60,793 bases of DNA from NCBI RefSeq assembly GCF_001591105.1, contig NZ_BCUD01000020.1, positions 1-60,793 on the forward strand, in the 5' to 3' direction. The notes beneath the pieces were generated by a model, which saw nothing but the letters and a program-made list of their open reading frames with translations, searched no databases and was not told the DNA's origin. Below are positions 37,984-46,247 of the stretch, in pieces. The position numbers and the translations under genes are program-made. Every line of letters begins with the position of its first letter. The first letter of the stretch is position 1. This stretch comes from Vibrio nereis NBRC 15637. Lineage in GTDB: Bacteria; Pseudomonadota; Gammaproteobacteria; Enterobacterales; Vibrionaceae.

Positions 37984-38898
37984 ATGGATGATAGAGCCTT
38001 AAGATATTTCGAGGTGGTCGCTAAAACCAGAAGTATTCGTGCAGCGTCAGAGATTCTGCACGTTTCGCCATCGGCCATCAGTCGTAAAGTGGCTCAACTT
38101 GAGTCGCAACTCGATGTGCAGTTATTGGATCGGGTCGGCCGTGGAGTCAACCTAACCGAGTCGGGCCTGCGTCTGACCGAGTACATTCAAGATATCAATC
38201 AGCGCAAGAATGACTTTATCTCACAACTGTCGGAAATCGAGCACCTGCAATCGGGGACTCTGCGTATCTCGATCGGCGGTGGCTTTATCCCTGATTTGCT
38301 CAACAATGCCATCACGCAATTCTCACGCCTTCATCCTGGGGTGAAACTGGTGTTGCAAGTGGGGGGCGGCGACGATGTCATCGATAGTATCAAGAATGAA
38401 GAGTCGGATATCGGCTTACTGCTTAACGCCAAGCAAGACCCCAAAGTGGATGTGTTGTATTCCTGCGCGTTTCAAGAGTTGAGCTTGTTGGTGCCCAACC
38501 AGAGTCCGTGGGCCAGATTGGAAGTGTGCACTCCCGCGCAATTGTCTGAGATCCCGCTGGCGCTGCTCGCGGAGTCTTTCAGCATTCGTCGAGCGGTTAA
38601 TTTGTACGAAGCCCGTCAGCAAATTCGACTCAAATCTCTGATGGAGTGTAACTCCTTTGAGGCTTTGAAAAACTTTGTGGAGGCCGGCTTAGGAGGCACC
38701 TTGCTCCCTAAAGTTTGCGTCACCAAAGAGCTGTACCATCATTGCTTTGTCGCTATTCCGGTTGAGGGCATGCACACGCTTGATACCTCTGTCGATCTTG
38801 TGATGCGCAAAGGTCGACTGCAAAACGGAGCGATTAAGGAAATGAAGTCATGCATTATCAATCACATGTGTGCCTTCAATGCCTCACAAGCTGGTTAG
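37984..38898 (+). CDS. LysR-family regulator of the DUF3100/M20 module
   Basis: 304 residues with a typical N-terminal HTH (about 16-60: TRSIRAASEILHVSPSAISRKVAQL) and effector domain. It lies 21 nt after the amidohydrolase gene on the same strand, so it is probably co-transcribed and is a good candidate regulator of this operon through the inverted repeat at 35327-35409. Effector unknown; the hydrolase substrate or product is the natural guess. Confidence 0.85.
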   Translation: MDDRALRYFEVVAKTRSIRAASEILHVSPSAISRKVAQLESQLDVQLLDRVGRGVNLTESGLRLTEYIQDINQRKNDFISQLSEIEHLQSGTLRISIGGGFIPDLLNNAITQFSRLHPGVKLVLQVGGGDDVIDSIKNEESDIGLLLNAKQDPKVDVLYSCAFQELSLLVPNQSPWARLEVCTPAQLSEIPLALLAESFSIRRAVNLYEARQQIRLKSLMECNSFEALKNFVEAGLGGTLLPKVCVTKELYHHCFVAIPVEGMHTLDTSVDLVMRKGRLQNGAIKEMKSCIINHMCAFNASQAG

Positions 38899-38941
38899 TT
38901 GTTAATCTGTTTCTCATAAGTGTGTTCGTTGGGGTGTGTAC

Positions 38942-38971
38942 TTGTCTTGCCTAGGGTAGTATTGCTATAAC
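38942..38971 (+). promoter_or_regulatory. Candidate promoter of the CysB-like gene
   Basis: TTGTCT (38942-38947), 18-bp spacer, TATAAC (38966-38971), about 57 nt before the start codon. Confidence 0.55.
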
Positions 38972-39027
38972 AATGGATTATTTATCAGTGGTTGTTGTGC
39001 AATCATGTACGCGACGAGGAATAGACA

Positions 39028-39999
39028 ATGAAGCTGCAGCAACTTCGCTATATTCGTGAGATACAGCGAAATGGATACAATATCTCTCTCACTTCTCAAA
39101 AATTATTTACCTCTCAACCAGGGATAAGCAAGCAAGTCTCGTTGCTTGAGGATGAGCTTGGTGTGCAAATTTTTGAAAGGCACGGCAAGCACTTATCTGG
39201 GCCGACCGAAATTGGTAAACAGATCATCCATGAAGCCAGCCAAATGTTGGAGATTGAAGAGAGAATCAAGGCGATTTCTGCCAGTGTCGCGTCCCCTGAG
39301 CAGGGTCGGTTGAACATATACACCACTAATGCGATTGCGAAGTTCTTACTGCCTGAAAGCGTTCGCTACTTTATGAACCGTTACCCTAAAGTGTCGCTTC
39401 ATATGGGGACGATTGAACCAGACACCCGTGGAAACACACTACCGACAGGGCCGTATGATTTTTCTATTGTCGCGCAAGATGTCGATGAGCAGATGGATCT
39501 GGCGATGTTACCTGCGTACAAGTGGTCATTGAGTTTAATTGTGCCTTCCGATCATCCGCTCGCAACGGCTGAAACCGTGACACTGGAAGATATTGCGCAA
39601 GAAAAACTGATCAGTTATGAACTCAAATCGACCGGCCGTATTGCGATTGATAACGCGTTTGCGCAGCAGGGGTTGAACCCGCAGTACATTGTGACAGCCA
39701 TGGATGTGGACGTGATCAAAGAGTACGTCAGCCTTGGCGTGGGGATTGGCATTATTGCTTCCGTCGCGACCCACTCGATCAACGATTCGATCACCGTTCG
39801 CTCGTTGGAAGGGTTGGTGCCAGATTGTTATGCATGGCTGTGCTACAGCAAAAATATTTATTTGCAGCGTTACATGTACGACTTTATCGAGAAGTTTGCC
39901 CCGCACTTAACCCGCTCTGTGATTGAAGAGACGGCGCATATGTCTAAACCGGAACTCATGAAGTGGTTTGAAGACGTTCAACTGATGACCTACCGATAG
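39028..39999 (+). CDS. CysB-like LysR-family regulator
   Basis: 323 residues, the length of CysB (E. coli 324), with the CysB start MKLQQLRYIREIQRNGYNIS and the end YMYDFIEKFAPHLTR. The HTH reads TSQKLFTSQPGISKQVSLLE. It keeps much of the CysB frame (DADVIK-like DVDVIKEYV, SLGVGIGIIAS), but some effector-site pieces differ, for example TTNA where CysB has TTHT, and the segment before TGR differs. So I call it a CysB/Cbl-type paralogue, not the main cysB. Possible link to sulfur use or to the neighbouring module is inference. Confidence 0.8.
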   Translation: MKLQQLRYIREIQRNGYNISLTSQKLFTSQPGISKQVSLLEDELGVQIFERHGKHLSGPTEIGKQIIHEASQMLEIEERIKAISASVASPEQGRLNIYTTNAIAKFLLPESVRYFMNRYPKVSLHMGTIEPDTRGNTLPTGPYDFSIVAQDVDEQMDLAMLPAYKWSLSLIVPSDHPLATAETVTLEDIAQEKLISYELKSTGRIAIDNAFAQQGLNPQYIVTAMDVDVIKEYVSLGVGIGIIASVATHSINDSITVRSLEGLVPDCYAWLCYSKNIYLQRYMYDFIEKFAPHLTRSVIEETAHMSKPELMKWFEDVQLMTYR

Positions 40000-40033
40000 C
40001 CATCATTTATCTGCGTAAAAATGTGTATTGCTG

Positions 40034-40063
40034 AAGCCACCGTATCCGGTGGCTTTTCTTTTT
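40034..40063 (+). terminator. Terminator of the CysB-like gene
   Basis: AAGCCACCG, 4-nt loop, CGGTGGCTTTTCTTTTT. Confidence 0.85.
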
Positions 40064-40261
40064 GCATCCCAGTGTGAATATTATGCTCGTGGCACACATT
40101 GTTGAAGATAGGCTATGTGACTGCCAAATAGAGTGTTTCTACTAATCTGACCATCATGAGAACGATTCCAAACTTTGGGTTGCCTTGTATAATCACACGC
40201 TGCTTTATTGTTCATCACTATGATGTGTTTGGATTTTCCAGTTTCTCGGTTAGATAGTGTT

Positions 40262-41146
40262 ATGTTGGCGTATTTACTACTTGTGTTGAATGTGGCTCTG
40301 GTCATTGTTAACTCAGCAATCTGTTCTATCTTGATTTGCTTTATTGCTCTACTCAAGATGCTATTGCCCACTCATCAGATGAAAGCCAAAGGGACTGCGC
40401 TTGCTAATCAAGTGATGTGGTTATGGGCGACAGTAAACGCGCTGATTATGTCCCTCTCCAACCGGGTAGAGTGGGAAATTGAAGGCGGTGAGGAGTTACA
40501 TAAAAACGGCTGGTATTTACTGATCAGTAACCACCTCAGTTGGACGGACATTGTCGTGCTGTGCTGTGTGTTTAAAGACCGTATCCCGATGCCAAAGTTC
40601 TTCCTCAAGCACCAGCTCCTGTATGTTCCTTTCATTGGGATGGCGTGCTGGGCATTGGATATGCCGTTTATGCGTCGTTACTCGCGTGAGTATTTGTTGC
40701 GCCATCCAGAAAAGCGCGGACAAGACTTAGCCACCACTCGCCGTTCGTGTGAGAAATTCAAATATTCGCCAACCACGGTGGTGAACTATGTGGAAGGCAC
40801 GCGATTTACGCCGGAAAAACAGCGCAAAAGCAAAGCGGGTTACGAGCACTTACTGCAACCTAAAACGGGTGGTATTGCTTATACATTGGCCGCGATGGGT
40901 GAGCAGTTTGAGAATATTATCGACGTGACGTTGGCTTACCCTGAAAACACAGAGAGCCCTTTTAAAGATATGCTGATGGGCAAAATGAGCAAAATTGTGG
41001 TTCGTATCAATGTACTGCCTGTCGATGAAAAAGTGCTGGGTGATTACTTCAACGATAAGCCGTTTAAGCGCCAGTTCCAGCAATGGCTGACGGGCGTTTG
41101 GCAAGAGAAAGATAAGCTGTTGCAAGATATTCACCGTAGCCAGTAA
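40262..41146 (+). CDS. Lysophospholipid acyltransferase family protein (YihG-like)
   Basis: 294 residues from ATG 40262 (MLAYLLLVLNVALVIVNSAI); the frame opens 18 codons earlier, with other ATGs, and the start is uncertain. N-terminal hydrophobic helix, then the PlsC fold: HX4D motif NHLSWTDIVVL, FLKHQLLYVPFIGMACWALD, and VNYVEGTRFTPEKQRKSK (the substrate motif EGTR). Resembles E. coli YihG, a probable inner-membrane 1-acyl-sn-glycerol-3-phosphate-type acyltransferase. Converges on dsbA with a shared terminator. Confidence 0.88.
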   Translation: MLAYLLLVLNVALVIVNSAICSILICFIALLKMLLPTHQMKAKGTALANQVMWLWATVNALIMSLSNRVEWEIEGGEELHKNGWYLLISNHLSWTDIVVLCCVFKDRIPMPKFFLKHQLLYVPFIGMACWALDMPFMRRYSREYLLRHPEKRGQDLATTRRSCEKFKYSPTTVVNYVEGTRFTPEKQRKSKAGYEHLLQPKTGGIAYTLAAMGEQFENIIDVTLAYPENTESPFKDMLMGKMSKIVVRINVLPVDEKVLGDYFNDKPFKRQFQQWLTGVWQEKDKLLQDIHRSQ

Positions 41147-41163
41147 CTACGAACAAAAGACGG

Positions 41164-41192
41164 AAAAAAGGGAGCTGACCGCTCCCTTTTTG
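41164..41192. terminator. Bidirectional terminator between the acyltransferase and dsbA
   Basis: AAAAAAGGGAGC, short loop, GCTCCCTTTTTG. Confidence 0.87.
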
Positions 41193-41208
41193 TTTATGCT
41201 TCTTGTGG

Positions 41209-41808
41209 CTATTTGGTCAGCAAGTAGTTGATCAAGTCAAAGTACTCATCGGTTGTTTTGATGCTTTGAGCTTGAACCAAGTATTTGTTGTTCACAACAA
41301 CAGCAGGAACGCCTGATAGGCCGCTGTCTTTAAACTGCTTGTCAAAACGGCGCACCATAGAGTCTACTGCGAAGCCTTTAAATGCCGCGTCGAATTTTTT
41401 GCCATCAACGCCTTCATCAATAAAAATCTGACGCAGTTCGGTATCGCTTTTTGGCGCTTTACGCATGTTGTGAATGCGGTTAAACATCACAGGCACCATT
41501 TTGTCTTCTACCTTTAGCGCGACCATTGTCGCGTAGGCTTTGCTCATCGACTCGCCCATTTTGCCACCCATAAACGATACATGGTTTTTTTGTAGCTTGG
41601 CGTTGTCTGGTAATTGAGCTTTCAGTTTCTGAATGATTGGCTCAAACGAATGGCAATGTGGGCAGTAGAATGAAAAGAATTCAGTCACGGTTGGTTTTGA
41701 TGAGGGTTCCAGATCCAGAACTTTAAAATGCTGGCCTTCTTTAAACTGCGCAGCATGAGCAGTAACGCTCAGCATCAGTGTTGCGACTAGTGCAAACAAC
41801 TTCTTCAT
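41209..41808 (-). CDS. dsbA: Thiol:disulfide interchange protein DsbA
   Basis: A 199-residue periplasmic oxidant with a signal peptide ([19 protein letters not shown], cut near residue 19). Active site is CPHC (Cys49/Cys52 of the precursor) in [14 protein letters not shown], and the cis-Pro loop is [13 protein letters not shown] chose ATG 41808; the open frame starts four codons before. It follows srkA by 31 nt on the minus strand, the known srkA-dsbA pairing. Confidence 0.97.
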   Translation of the reverse strand: MKKLFALVATLMLSVTAHAAQFKEGQHFKVLDLEPSSKPTVTEFFSFYCPHCHSFEPIIQKLKAQLPDNAKLQKNHVSFMGGKMGESMSKAYATMVALKVEDKMVPVMFNRIHNMRKAPKSDTELRQIFIDEGVDGKKFDAAFKGFAVDSMVRRFDKQFKDSGLSGVPAVVVNNKYLVQAQSIKTTDEYFDLINYLLTK

Positions 41809-41839
41809 TGTTGACTCCATTTTCTTTTAAATAATTGTA

Positions 41840-42826
41840 CTACCACTGCGGCATGAGCGATAGCGGTGGTTCATTGAGTGCTGAAATTTGTTCTTTAAAT
41901 GCCAGTACTTGGCTTTCCCAATATTTTGGATCATCAAACCAAGGAAAAGCGACAGGGAAAGCTGGATCCTGCCATCGTTTTGCTAACCATGCCATATAGT
42001 GCACCATACGTAGACCACGTAAAGGTTCAATAAGTTTCAATTCGTTAACATTAAAATCATTAAATTCTTGGTACGCTTCTAAGAGAGTATCGAGTTGCAT
42101 GACCTTCTCGGAGCGATCCCCACTCAGCATCATCCACAAATCTTGTATCGCAGGGCCGTTGCGTGAGTCATCTAGATCGACAAACATGGGCCCGTCTCGC
42201 CACAATATGTTTCCAGGGTGGCAATCACCGTGGAGACGGATAATGTTTGCGGAGTCACTCCAATGTTCTTCCAGCGATTTGATCAGCAAATCTAAATCGT
42301 TAAAAAAGGCGTTTTCTAGATGCATTGGAACAAATGGAGACTGCTGAAGCAGCTCACGCGGCTGGTAGAGGTATTCCTGCAAGCTTATTGTCGGGCGGTG
42401 CTGAAATGGCACTCGAGCGCCGACTTTATGGATTCGGCCTAAAAATCGACCGACCCCTTCCAACTGATCCAGGTTGTCGACTTCAAATTGTCGGCCGCCA
42501 ACGCTGGCAAACAGTGCAAACCAATAGCCCTGATAGTGGTGTAATGTCTGGCCGTTAAGTCGAATTGGCGGCGCCACCGGAATGTCCGATTCAATCAGCT
42601 CGAGAGTGAAGTCGTGTTCTTCTTGGATTTGCTCTCGGCTCCAGCGCTCTGGGCGATAAAATTTCACCACGTAGCGCTGACGTTCTTCGTCGGTAAATTG
42701 GTATACGCGGTTTTCGTAGCTATTGAGCGGCAAAAGGCCTGACTCTGCACGAATACCGATGCTTTCTAGTGCATACCACATAAAGTCTGGGGTCAGTGCG
42801 TCAAAGTTAAAGGCTTGCTGTGTCAT
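41840..42826 (-). CDS. srkA: Stress response kinase A (SrkA/YihE)
   Basis: 328 residues from ATG 42826 (MTQQAFNFDALTPDFMWYAL); 12 more in-frame codons upstream lie in the preceding terminator and are unlikely to be used. Kinase of the choline-kinase-like fold; HGDCHPGNILWRDGPMFVDLDDSRNGP is the catalytic loop and DLDD the metal site. Members protect against programmed-death-like stress and work with the Cpx response in E. coli. Operon with dsbA. Confidence 0.94.
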   Translation of the reverse strand: MTQQAFNFDALTPDFMWYALESIGIRAESGLLPLNSYENRVYQFTDEERQRYVVKFYRPERWSREQIQEEHDFTLELIESDIPVAPPIRLNGQTLHHYQGYWFALFASVGGRQFEVDNLDQLEGVGRFLGRIHKVGARVPFQHRPTISLQEYLYQPRELLQQSPFVPMHLENAFFNDLDLLIKSLEEHWSDSANIIRLHGDCHPGNILWRDGPMFVDLDDSRNGPAIQDLWMMLSGDRSEKVMQLDTLLEAYQEFNDFNVNELKLIEPLRGLRMVHYMAWLAKRWQDPAFPVAFPWFDDPKYWESQVLAFKEQISALNEPPLSLMPQW

Positions 42827-42831
42827 AAAAT

Positions 42832-42858
42832 AAAAAAGGCTCATTGCTGAGCCTTTTT
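42832..42858 (-). terminator. Terminator of ccoG
   Basis: On the minus strand AAAAAGGCTCA, 4-nt loop, TGAGCCTTTTTT; it ends just 5 nt before the srkA start. Confidence 0.85.
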
Positions 42859-42886
42859 CCATCCTGTTTAAGGTAGGTAGAGAGGG

Positions 42887-44305
42887 TTACAGTTTCTTGA
42901 TGAAACGGCTCTCTACTTCAATCGTAAAGTCTTCGCTATCAGACAGTATAAACTGAATCGTTGAAACAGAAGAGTTTAGATTGTCAGGGTTTACGCCCAA
43001 ACTCATGGGTAGGTTAAGGACTTCGCCCGGCTCAACTTGAACCGTTTGTTTACCGTACCAAGAAACGTCACTGAGACCTTCAACATCCAGGTTATAAGTT
43101 TGGATTTGCTGGGTTTTGTTGATGATCTTCAACGTATAAGTGTTCTCGACTTCGCCAGAGCTATTGGTGCGGAATAGTTGGTTACGGTCACGCAGTACAC
43201 TCATACCAGCAGGATCGACCGCGGCCACTTGGGCGAAGAACAGTGCGGTCATCACCAGCAGTACGGCACCGTAGCCCAGTAATTTAGGTCGCATGATTTT
43301 CGTATGCTTACCTGATAGGCGGTGTTCGGTGGTGTAGCTGATCAGGCCTTTCTCGTATCCCATCCGCTCCATGGTATTATCACAGGCGTCGATACATGCG
43401 CCACAGTTGATACATTCATACTGAAGTCCGTCACGAATATCGATACCCGTTGGGCACACCTGCACACATAAATCACAATCGATACAATCGCCTAAACCAA
43501 GTGCTTTATGGTCTGCTTTACGAGAGCGAGGACCGCGTTTTTCACCGCGCTTCGTGTCATAGCCGACGATAAAGGTGTCTTTGTCGAACATCGCTGACTG
43601 GAAGCGTGCGTAAGGACACATGTGAACACACATAATTGAGCGCATCCAACCTGCGTTGCCGTACGTACATGCAGCAAAGAACAGCACCCAGAACACTGGC
43701 CAGAAATCGGCGTTAAAGGTAAAGAAGTCGACCACTAGGTCACGAATGGGAACAAAATAGCCGGCAAAAGTGAAGCCGGTAGCCAACGCGATCGCCCACC
43801 AAGCAAGGTGTTTTAACCCTTTACGCATGGCTAAGTTGGCCGTCAGTTTTCCTGAGTCTTGCTTGCGACGCTTGTTGGCACTGCCTTCGAGCTTTTCTTC
43901 AAACCAAATGTACATAAAGGTCCAGACGGTTTGTGGGCAAAGATAGCCACACCAAACACGCCCCAAGAAGGTGGTAAGAAAAAACAGGCCAAAGGCTGAA
44001 ATCATGAACAGCAGCGCGAGTAGCGTCAGATCTTGCGGGTAAAGGGTGGTGCCAAAAAAGTTGAACTGCTGCTGACCGATATCCAGCAAAATGGCTTGTC
44101 GATCCCCGTAAGGAATCCACGGTACCATCGCAAACAGTACGAGTAAGAACCAGCCGCCGTAGCGACGTAGCTTTTGAAACGTCCCTTTGCTTTCGCGTAC
44201 GTATATGCGATTGCTCGGGTTGAATCGGTCACCGTCGGTTTTGTGGGTTTTGGGGTTATAAGTTTTGGGAGTCACATCTTTGATATCGATTTTGTCCTGA
44301 CTCAT
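42887..44305 (-). CDS. ccoG: Cytochrome c oxidase accessory protein CcoG (RdxA/FixG)
   Basis: A 472-residue polytopic iron-sulfur membrane protein needed for cbb3 oxidase assembly, with a role in copper reduction. About five helices in the N-terminal half, with VWCGYLCPQTVWT; two 4Fe-4S sites in CIDCDLCVQVCPTGIDI and CINCGACIDACDNTMERMG (about 275-310); a C-terminal Ig-like domain (about 345-472). Full length. The cco oxidase genes are not in the window. Confidence 0.95.
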   Translation of the reverse strand: MSQDKIDIKDVTPKTYNPKTHKTDGDRFNPSNRIYVRESKGTFQKLRRYGGWFLLVLFAMVPWIPYGDRQAILLDIGQQQFNFFGTTLYPQDLTLLALLFMISAFGLFFLTTFLGRVWCGYLCPQTVWTFMYIWFEEKLEGSANKRRKQDSGKLTANLAMRKGLKHLAWWAIALATGFTFAGYFVPIRDLVVDFFTFNADFWPVFWVLFFAACTYGNAGWMRSIMCVHMCPYARFQSAMFDKDTFIVGYDTKRGEKRGPRSRKADHKALGLGDCIDCDLCVQVCPTGIDIRDGLQYECINCGACIDACDNTMERMGYEKGLISYTTEHRLSGKHTKIMRPKLLGYGAVLLVMTALFFAQVAAVDPAGMSVLRDRNQLFRTNSSGEVENTYTLKIINKTQQIQTYNLDVEGLSDVSWYGKQTVQVEPGEVLNLPMSLGVNPDNLNSSVSTIQFILSDSEDFTIEVESRFIKKL

Positions 44306-44517
44306 GACGCTTCCTTCTTAGGCTGAATGGTGCGATTTATAAACTTCGCACTCTTTTAGACATTGCGGTCTGTTATTTTAGTAATCTCTGATGGATGGCG
44401 ATTATATACGCAATAAAAAATTCTTTTCTTTAAGGCTATCAACCTTTAACAACAAAGGTCAGTACAGTTATATGAATAAATAACCTAACAGTCTTAAGCC
44501 GCTATATGATTTTGATA

Positions 44518-44545
44518 TAAAAAGAGCGACCCAAAGGTCGCTCGT
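44518..44545 (-). terminator. Terminator of yihD
   Basis: On the minus strand GAGCGACC, 4-nt loop, GGTCGCTCTTTTTAT. Confidence 0.85.
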
Positions 44546-44560
44546 TCGCTAAGTTGTTCT

Positions 44561-44827
44561 TTATTCAATGATCCCACGCGCGCGCAAAATAGCGGTTTTA
44601 AAATCGTCTTCTTGATCTTTTTTCAGGCCAGGAATCATTTCATCACTCGCGCTGTTGCGCATTTTCAGATGATAGATCAGGACATCGTCAGTGAGATCTT
44701 CCAATTGGCCTTGGTAACCTGCTTCACTCGCAAGTTTGACAATGAATTGGAGTAAATTCAGCTCCTGATCGTTTTGCCATTCTGGTTCTAATAGCTCAAT
44801 CAGCTCTTCAATGCGATGGCATTTCAT
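44561..44827 (-). CDS. yihD: YihD family protein (DUF1040)
   Basis: An 88-residue protein opening [20 protein letters not shown], which matches the YihD/DUF1040 family. Acidic helical, no catalytic motif. Its role is not known. It has its own terminator. Confidence 0.88.
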   Translation of the reverse strand: MKCHRIEELIELLEPEWQNDQELNLLQFIVKLASEAGYQGQLEDLTDDVLIYHLKMRNSASDEMIPGLKKDQEDDFKTAILRARGIIE

Positions 44828-44893
44828 CTTCTTTCTCCACAGAGTTTGTAATGAATTTCTGTAAAGGTATCAAATTGAACCGATGAAGATAAG

Positions 44894-44922
44894 AAAAAAG
44901 CGCAGCTCACACTGCGCTTTTT
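44894..44922 (-). terminator. Terminator of the 55-codon gene
   Basis: On the minus strand AAAAAGCGCAG, 6-nt loop, CTGCGCTTTTTT, starting within 3 nt of the stop codon. The stem is perfect. Confidence 0.88.
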
Positions 44923-44924
44923 AA

Positions 44925-45092
44925 TTAAGCTGCCTTCACTACTTTTGCAGGTGCAGACGTTAATAGAGCGGTCTTTTCTACCAAAGTCATTGCAGGCGCT
45001 GCTTTTTTCGCCGTTGGTGCAGCAACAAAGCCACTGCGACGACGCATCGCACTCGTATTCGTGTGCGAAAACCTGACGGTTGTTGGGCGCAT
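44925..45092 (-). CDS. Small basic Ala-rich protein, 55 residues, probably unlisted
   Basis: The minus strand from ATG 45092 reads MRPTTVRFSHTNTSAMRRRS, then GFVAAPTAKKAAPAM and TLVEKTALLTSAPAKVVKAA. It is Ala/Lys/Arg-rich and basic, with no cysteine or membrane segment. TTAGGT lies about 9 nt upstream as a possible Shine-Dalgarno. A textbook terminator starts right after its stop, which is strong evidence that the frame is a real end of a gene. No family is recognised. It is below a 60-residue cut-off. Divergent from the Spo0M-family gene. Confidence 0.7.
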   Translation of the reverse strand: MRPTTVRFSHTNTSAMRRRSGFVAAPTAKKAAPAMTLVEKTALLTSAPAKVVKAA

Positions 45093-45399
45093 TAAGTTAC
45101 CTAACTGCCAGGCATATCCATTGCCAATGTAATGGCCTGATAAATTATGAGTTGAGCTTCATTGCTGAAGGGTGGCTCTCTGGCTTTCGCCAATCCAAAT
45201 AATCCATCAGGAATAATGATATGCATGCATATCAATACTAGATTAGCACCAACTTTTTATTTGGTCGATATATGATCGCTTTGAGATGCATTCAAACACT
45301 ACAATTATGTGAGAAACGTACTAGTAGTAAGACAGCCTAGGCGATTAGTATGGAGCTATAGGCATATTGATTGGTTTTAAGATTGCGAAGGAGGAGTGT
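45093..45399. promoter_or_regulatory. Divergent region between the 55-codon gene and spo0M-like gene
   Basis: About 307 bp without a coding frame. It holds a perfect 18-bp palindrome (45217-45234) and AAGGAGG just before the right-hand gene. The promoters were not resolved. Confidence 0.55.
45217..45234. promoter_or_regulatory. Perfect 18-bp palindrome, candidate operator
   Basis: TGATATGCATGCATATCA is identical to its reverse complement, and the flanking bases break the symmetry. It contains two overlapping ATGCAT units. It is placed midway between two divergent genes, as an operator for a dimeric regulator would be. No known motif is recognised. Confidence 0.6.
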
Positions 45400-46197
45400 A
45401 TGTCGTTATTCAAAAAAACGCTTGCTAGCTTTGGTATAGGTTCAGCGCAAGTGGACTCTGTCCTGAAGCAAGAAGTGCTGTATGCCGGGCAGAAAGTGAA
45501 TATTACGATCCATGTGTACGGAGGGTCGACAGCACAAGAAATCGATAATATCGACTTGAAATTGTATTGCCGATATATCAAAGAAGTGCCTGCCGATCAT
45601 GATAAAAATCATCAAGACGGCGGCCGCATGCGCCGCGTGCCGACCAGTTACGTGCTGGCGCAGTGGAAACTGCCTTATGCGTTTACCATAGATCCCGGTG
45701 AAGAGCGTGAATTTAACGTCGACTTGGATGTGCCGTGGAATACGCCCGTGACGATTGGGGATTCCAAAGTGTGGTTGGAGACCGGGCTGGATATCGCGAT
45801 GGCAAAAGACCCAAGTGATACCGATATTCTTACGGTTCGCCCAGATGAATTATTGGATGGCATCTTCACTGCGCTTGAAGAGCAAGGCCTAAGAATAAGG
45901 CAAGTGGAATGTGAAGCGGTGGATGGTTTTGCTTTGCCTTTTGTACAAGAGTTTGAGTTTGTGCCTACCACTGGCCCATTTCACGGCCGCTGGCGCGAGC
46001 TAGAAATGGTTGCTTACCGAACGGACGACGAGCTGCAAATGTGGTTCGAAATCGATCGTCACCGAGAAGGGGCAAAAGGTATGCTGGCGAGTTTACTGGG
46101 TATTGGCCAGCTTAAGCGACAATTGACGATTCCATTGGATACGTCGCCTGAAGATGCTGGGCAGAAAGTGCTGACCTATCTGGATGAACATTCCTAA
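45400..46197 (+). CDS. Spo0M-family protein
   Basis: 265 residues from ATG 45400 (MSLFKKTLASFGIGSAQVDS), which has AAGGAGGAG just upstream; the open frame begins 11 codons earlier. It matches the SpoOM/Spo0M family, an arrestin-like beta-sandwich (about 1-140) with a second domain. Bacillus Spo0M affects sporulation and cell division, but this organism does not sporulate. The function here is unknown. Confidence 0.88.
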   Translation: MSLFKKTLASFGIGSAQVDSVLKQEVLYAGQKVNITIHVYGGSTAQEIDNIDLKLYCRYIKEVPADHDKNHQDGGRMRRVPTSYVLAQWKLPYAFTIDPGEEREFNVDLDVPWNTPVTIGDSKVWLETGLDIAMAKDPSDTDILTVRPDELLDGIFTALEEQGLRIRQVECEAVDGFALPFVQEFEFVPTTGPFHGRWRELEMVAYRTDDELQMWFEIDRHREGAKGMLASLLGIGQLKRQLTIPLDTSPEDAGQKVLTYLDEHS

Positions 46198-46212
46198 CGA
46201 CTTAACGCTTTT

Positions 46213-46243
46213 GACTCTGGAGCCTTCCTTTTACTCCAGAGTC
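46213..46243. terminator. Hairpin between spo0M-like gene and trkH
   Basis: GACTCTGGAG, 11-nt loop, CTCCAGAGTC: a perfect 10-bp stem between converging genes. T tracts are weak. Confidence 0.6.
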
Positions 46244-46247
46244 GCTG

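Noticed and set aside
45400..46197. Sporulation role for the Spo0M-family gene
   Set aside because: The family name comes from Bacillus; nothing else in the window suggests sporulation in this Gram-negative organism.
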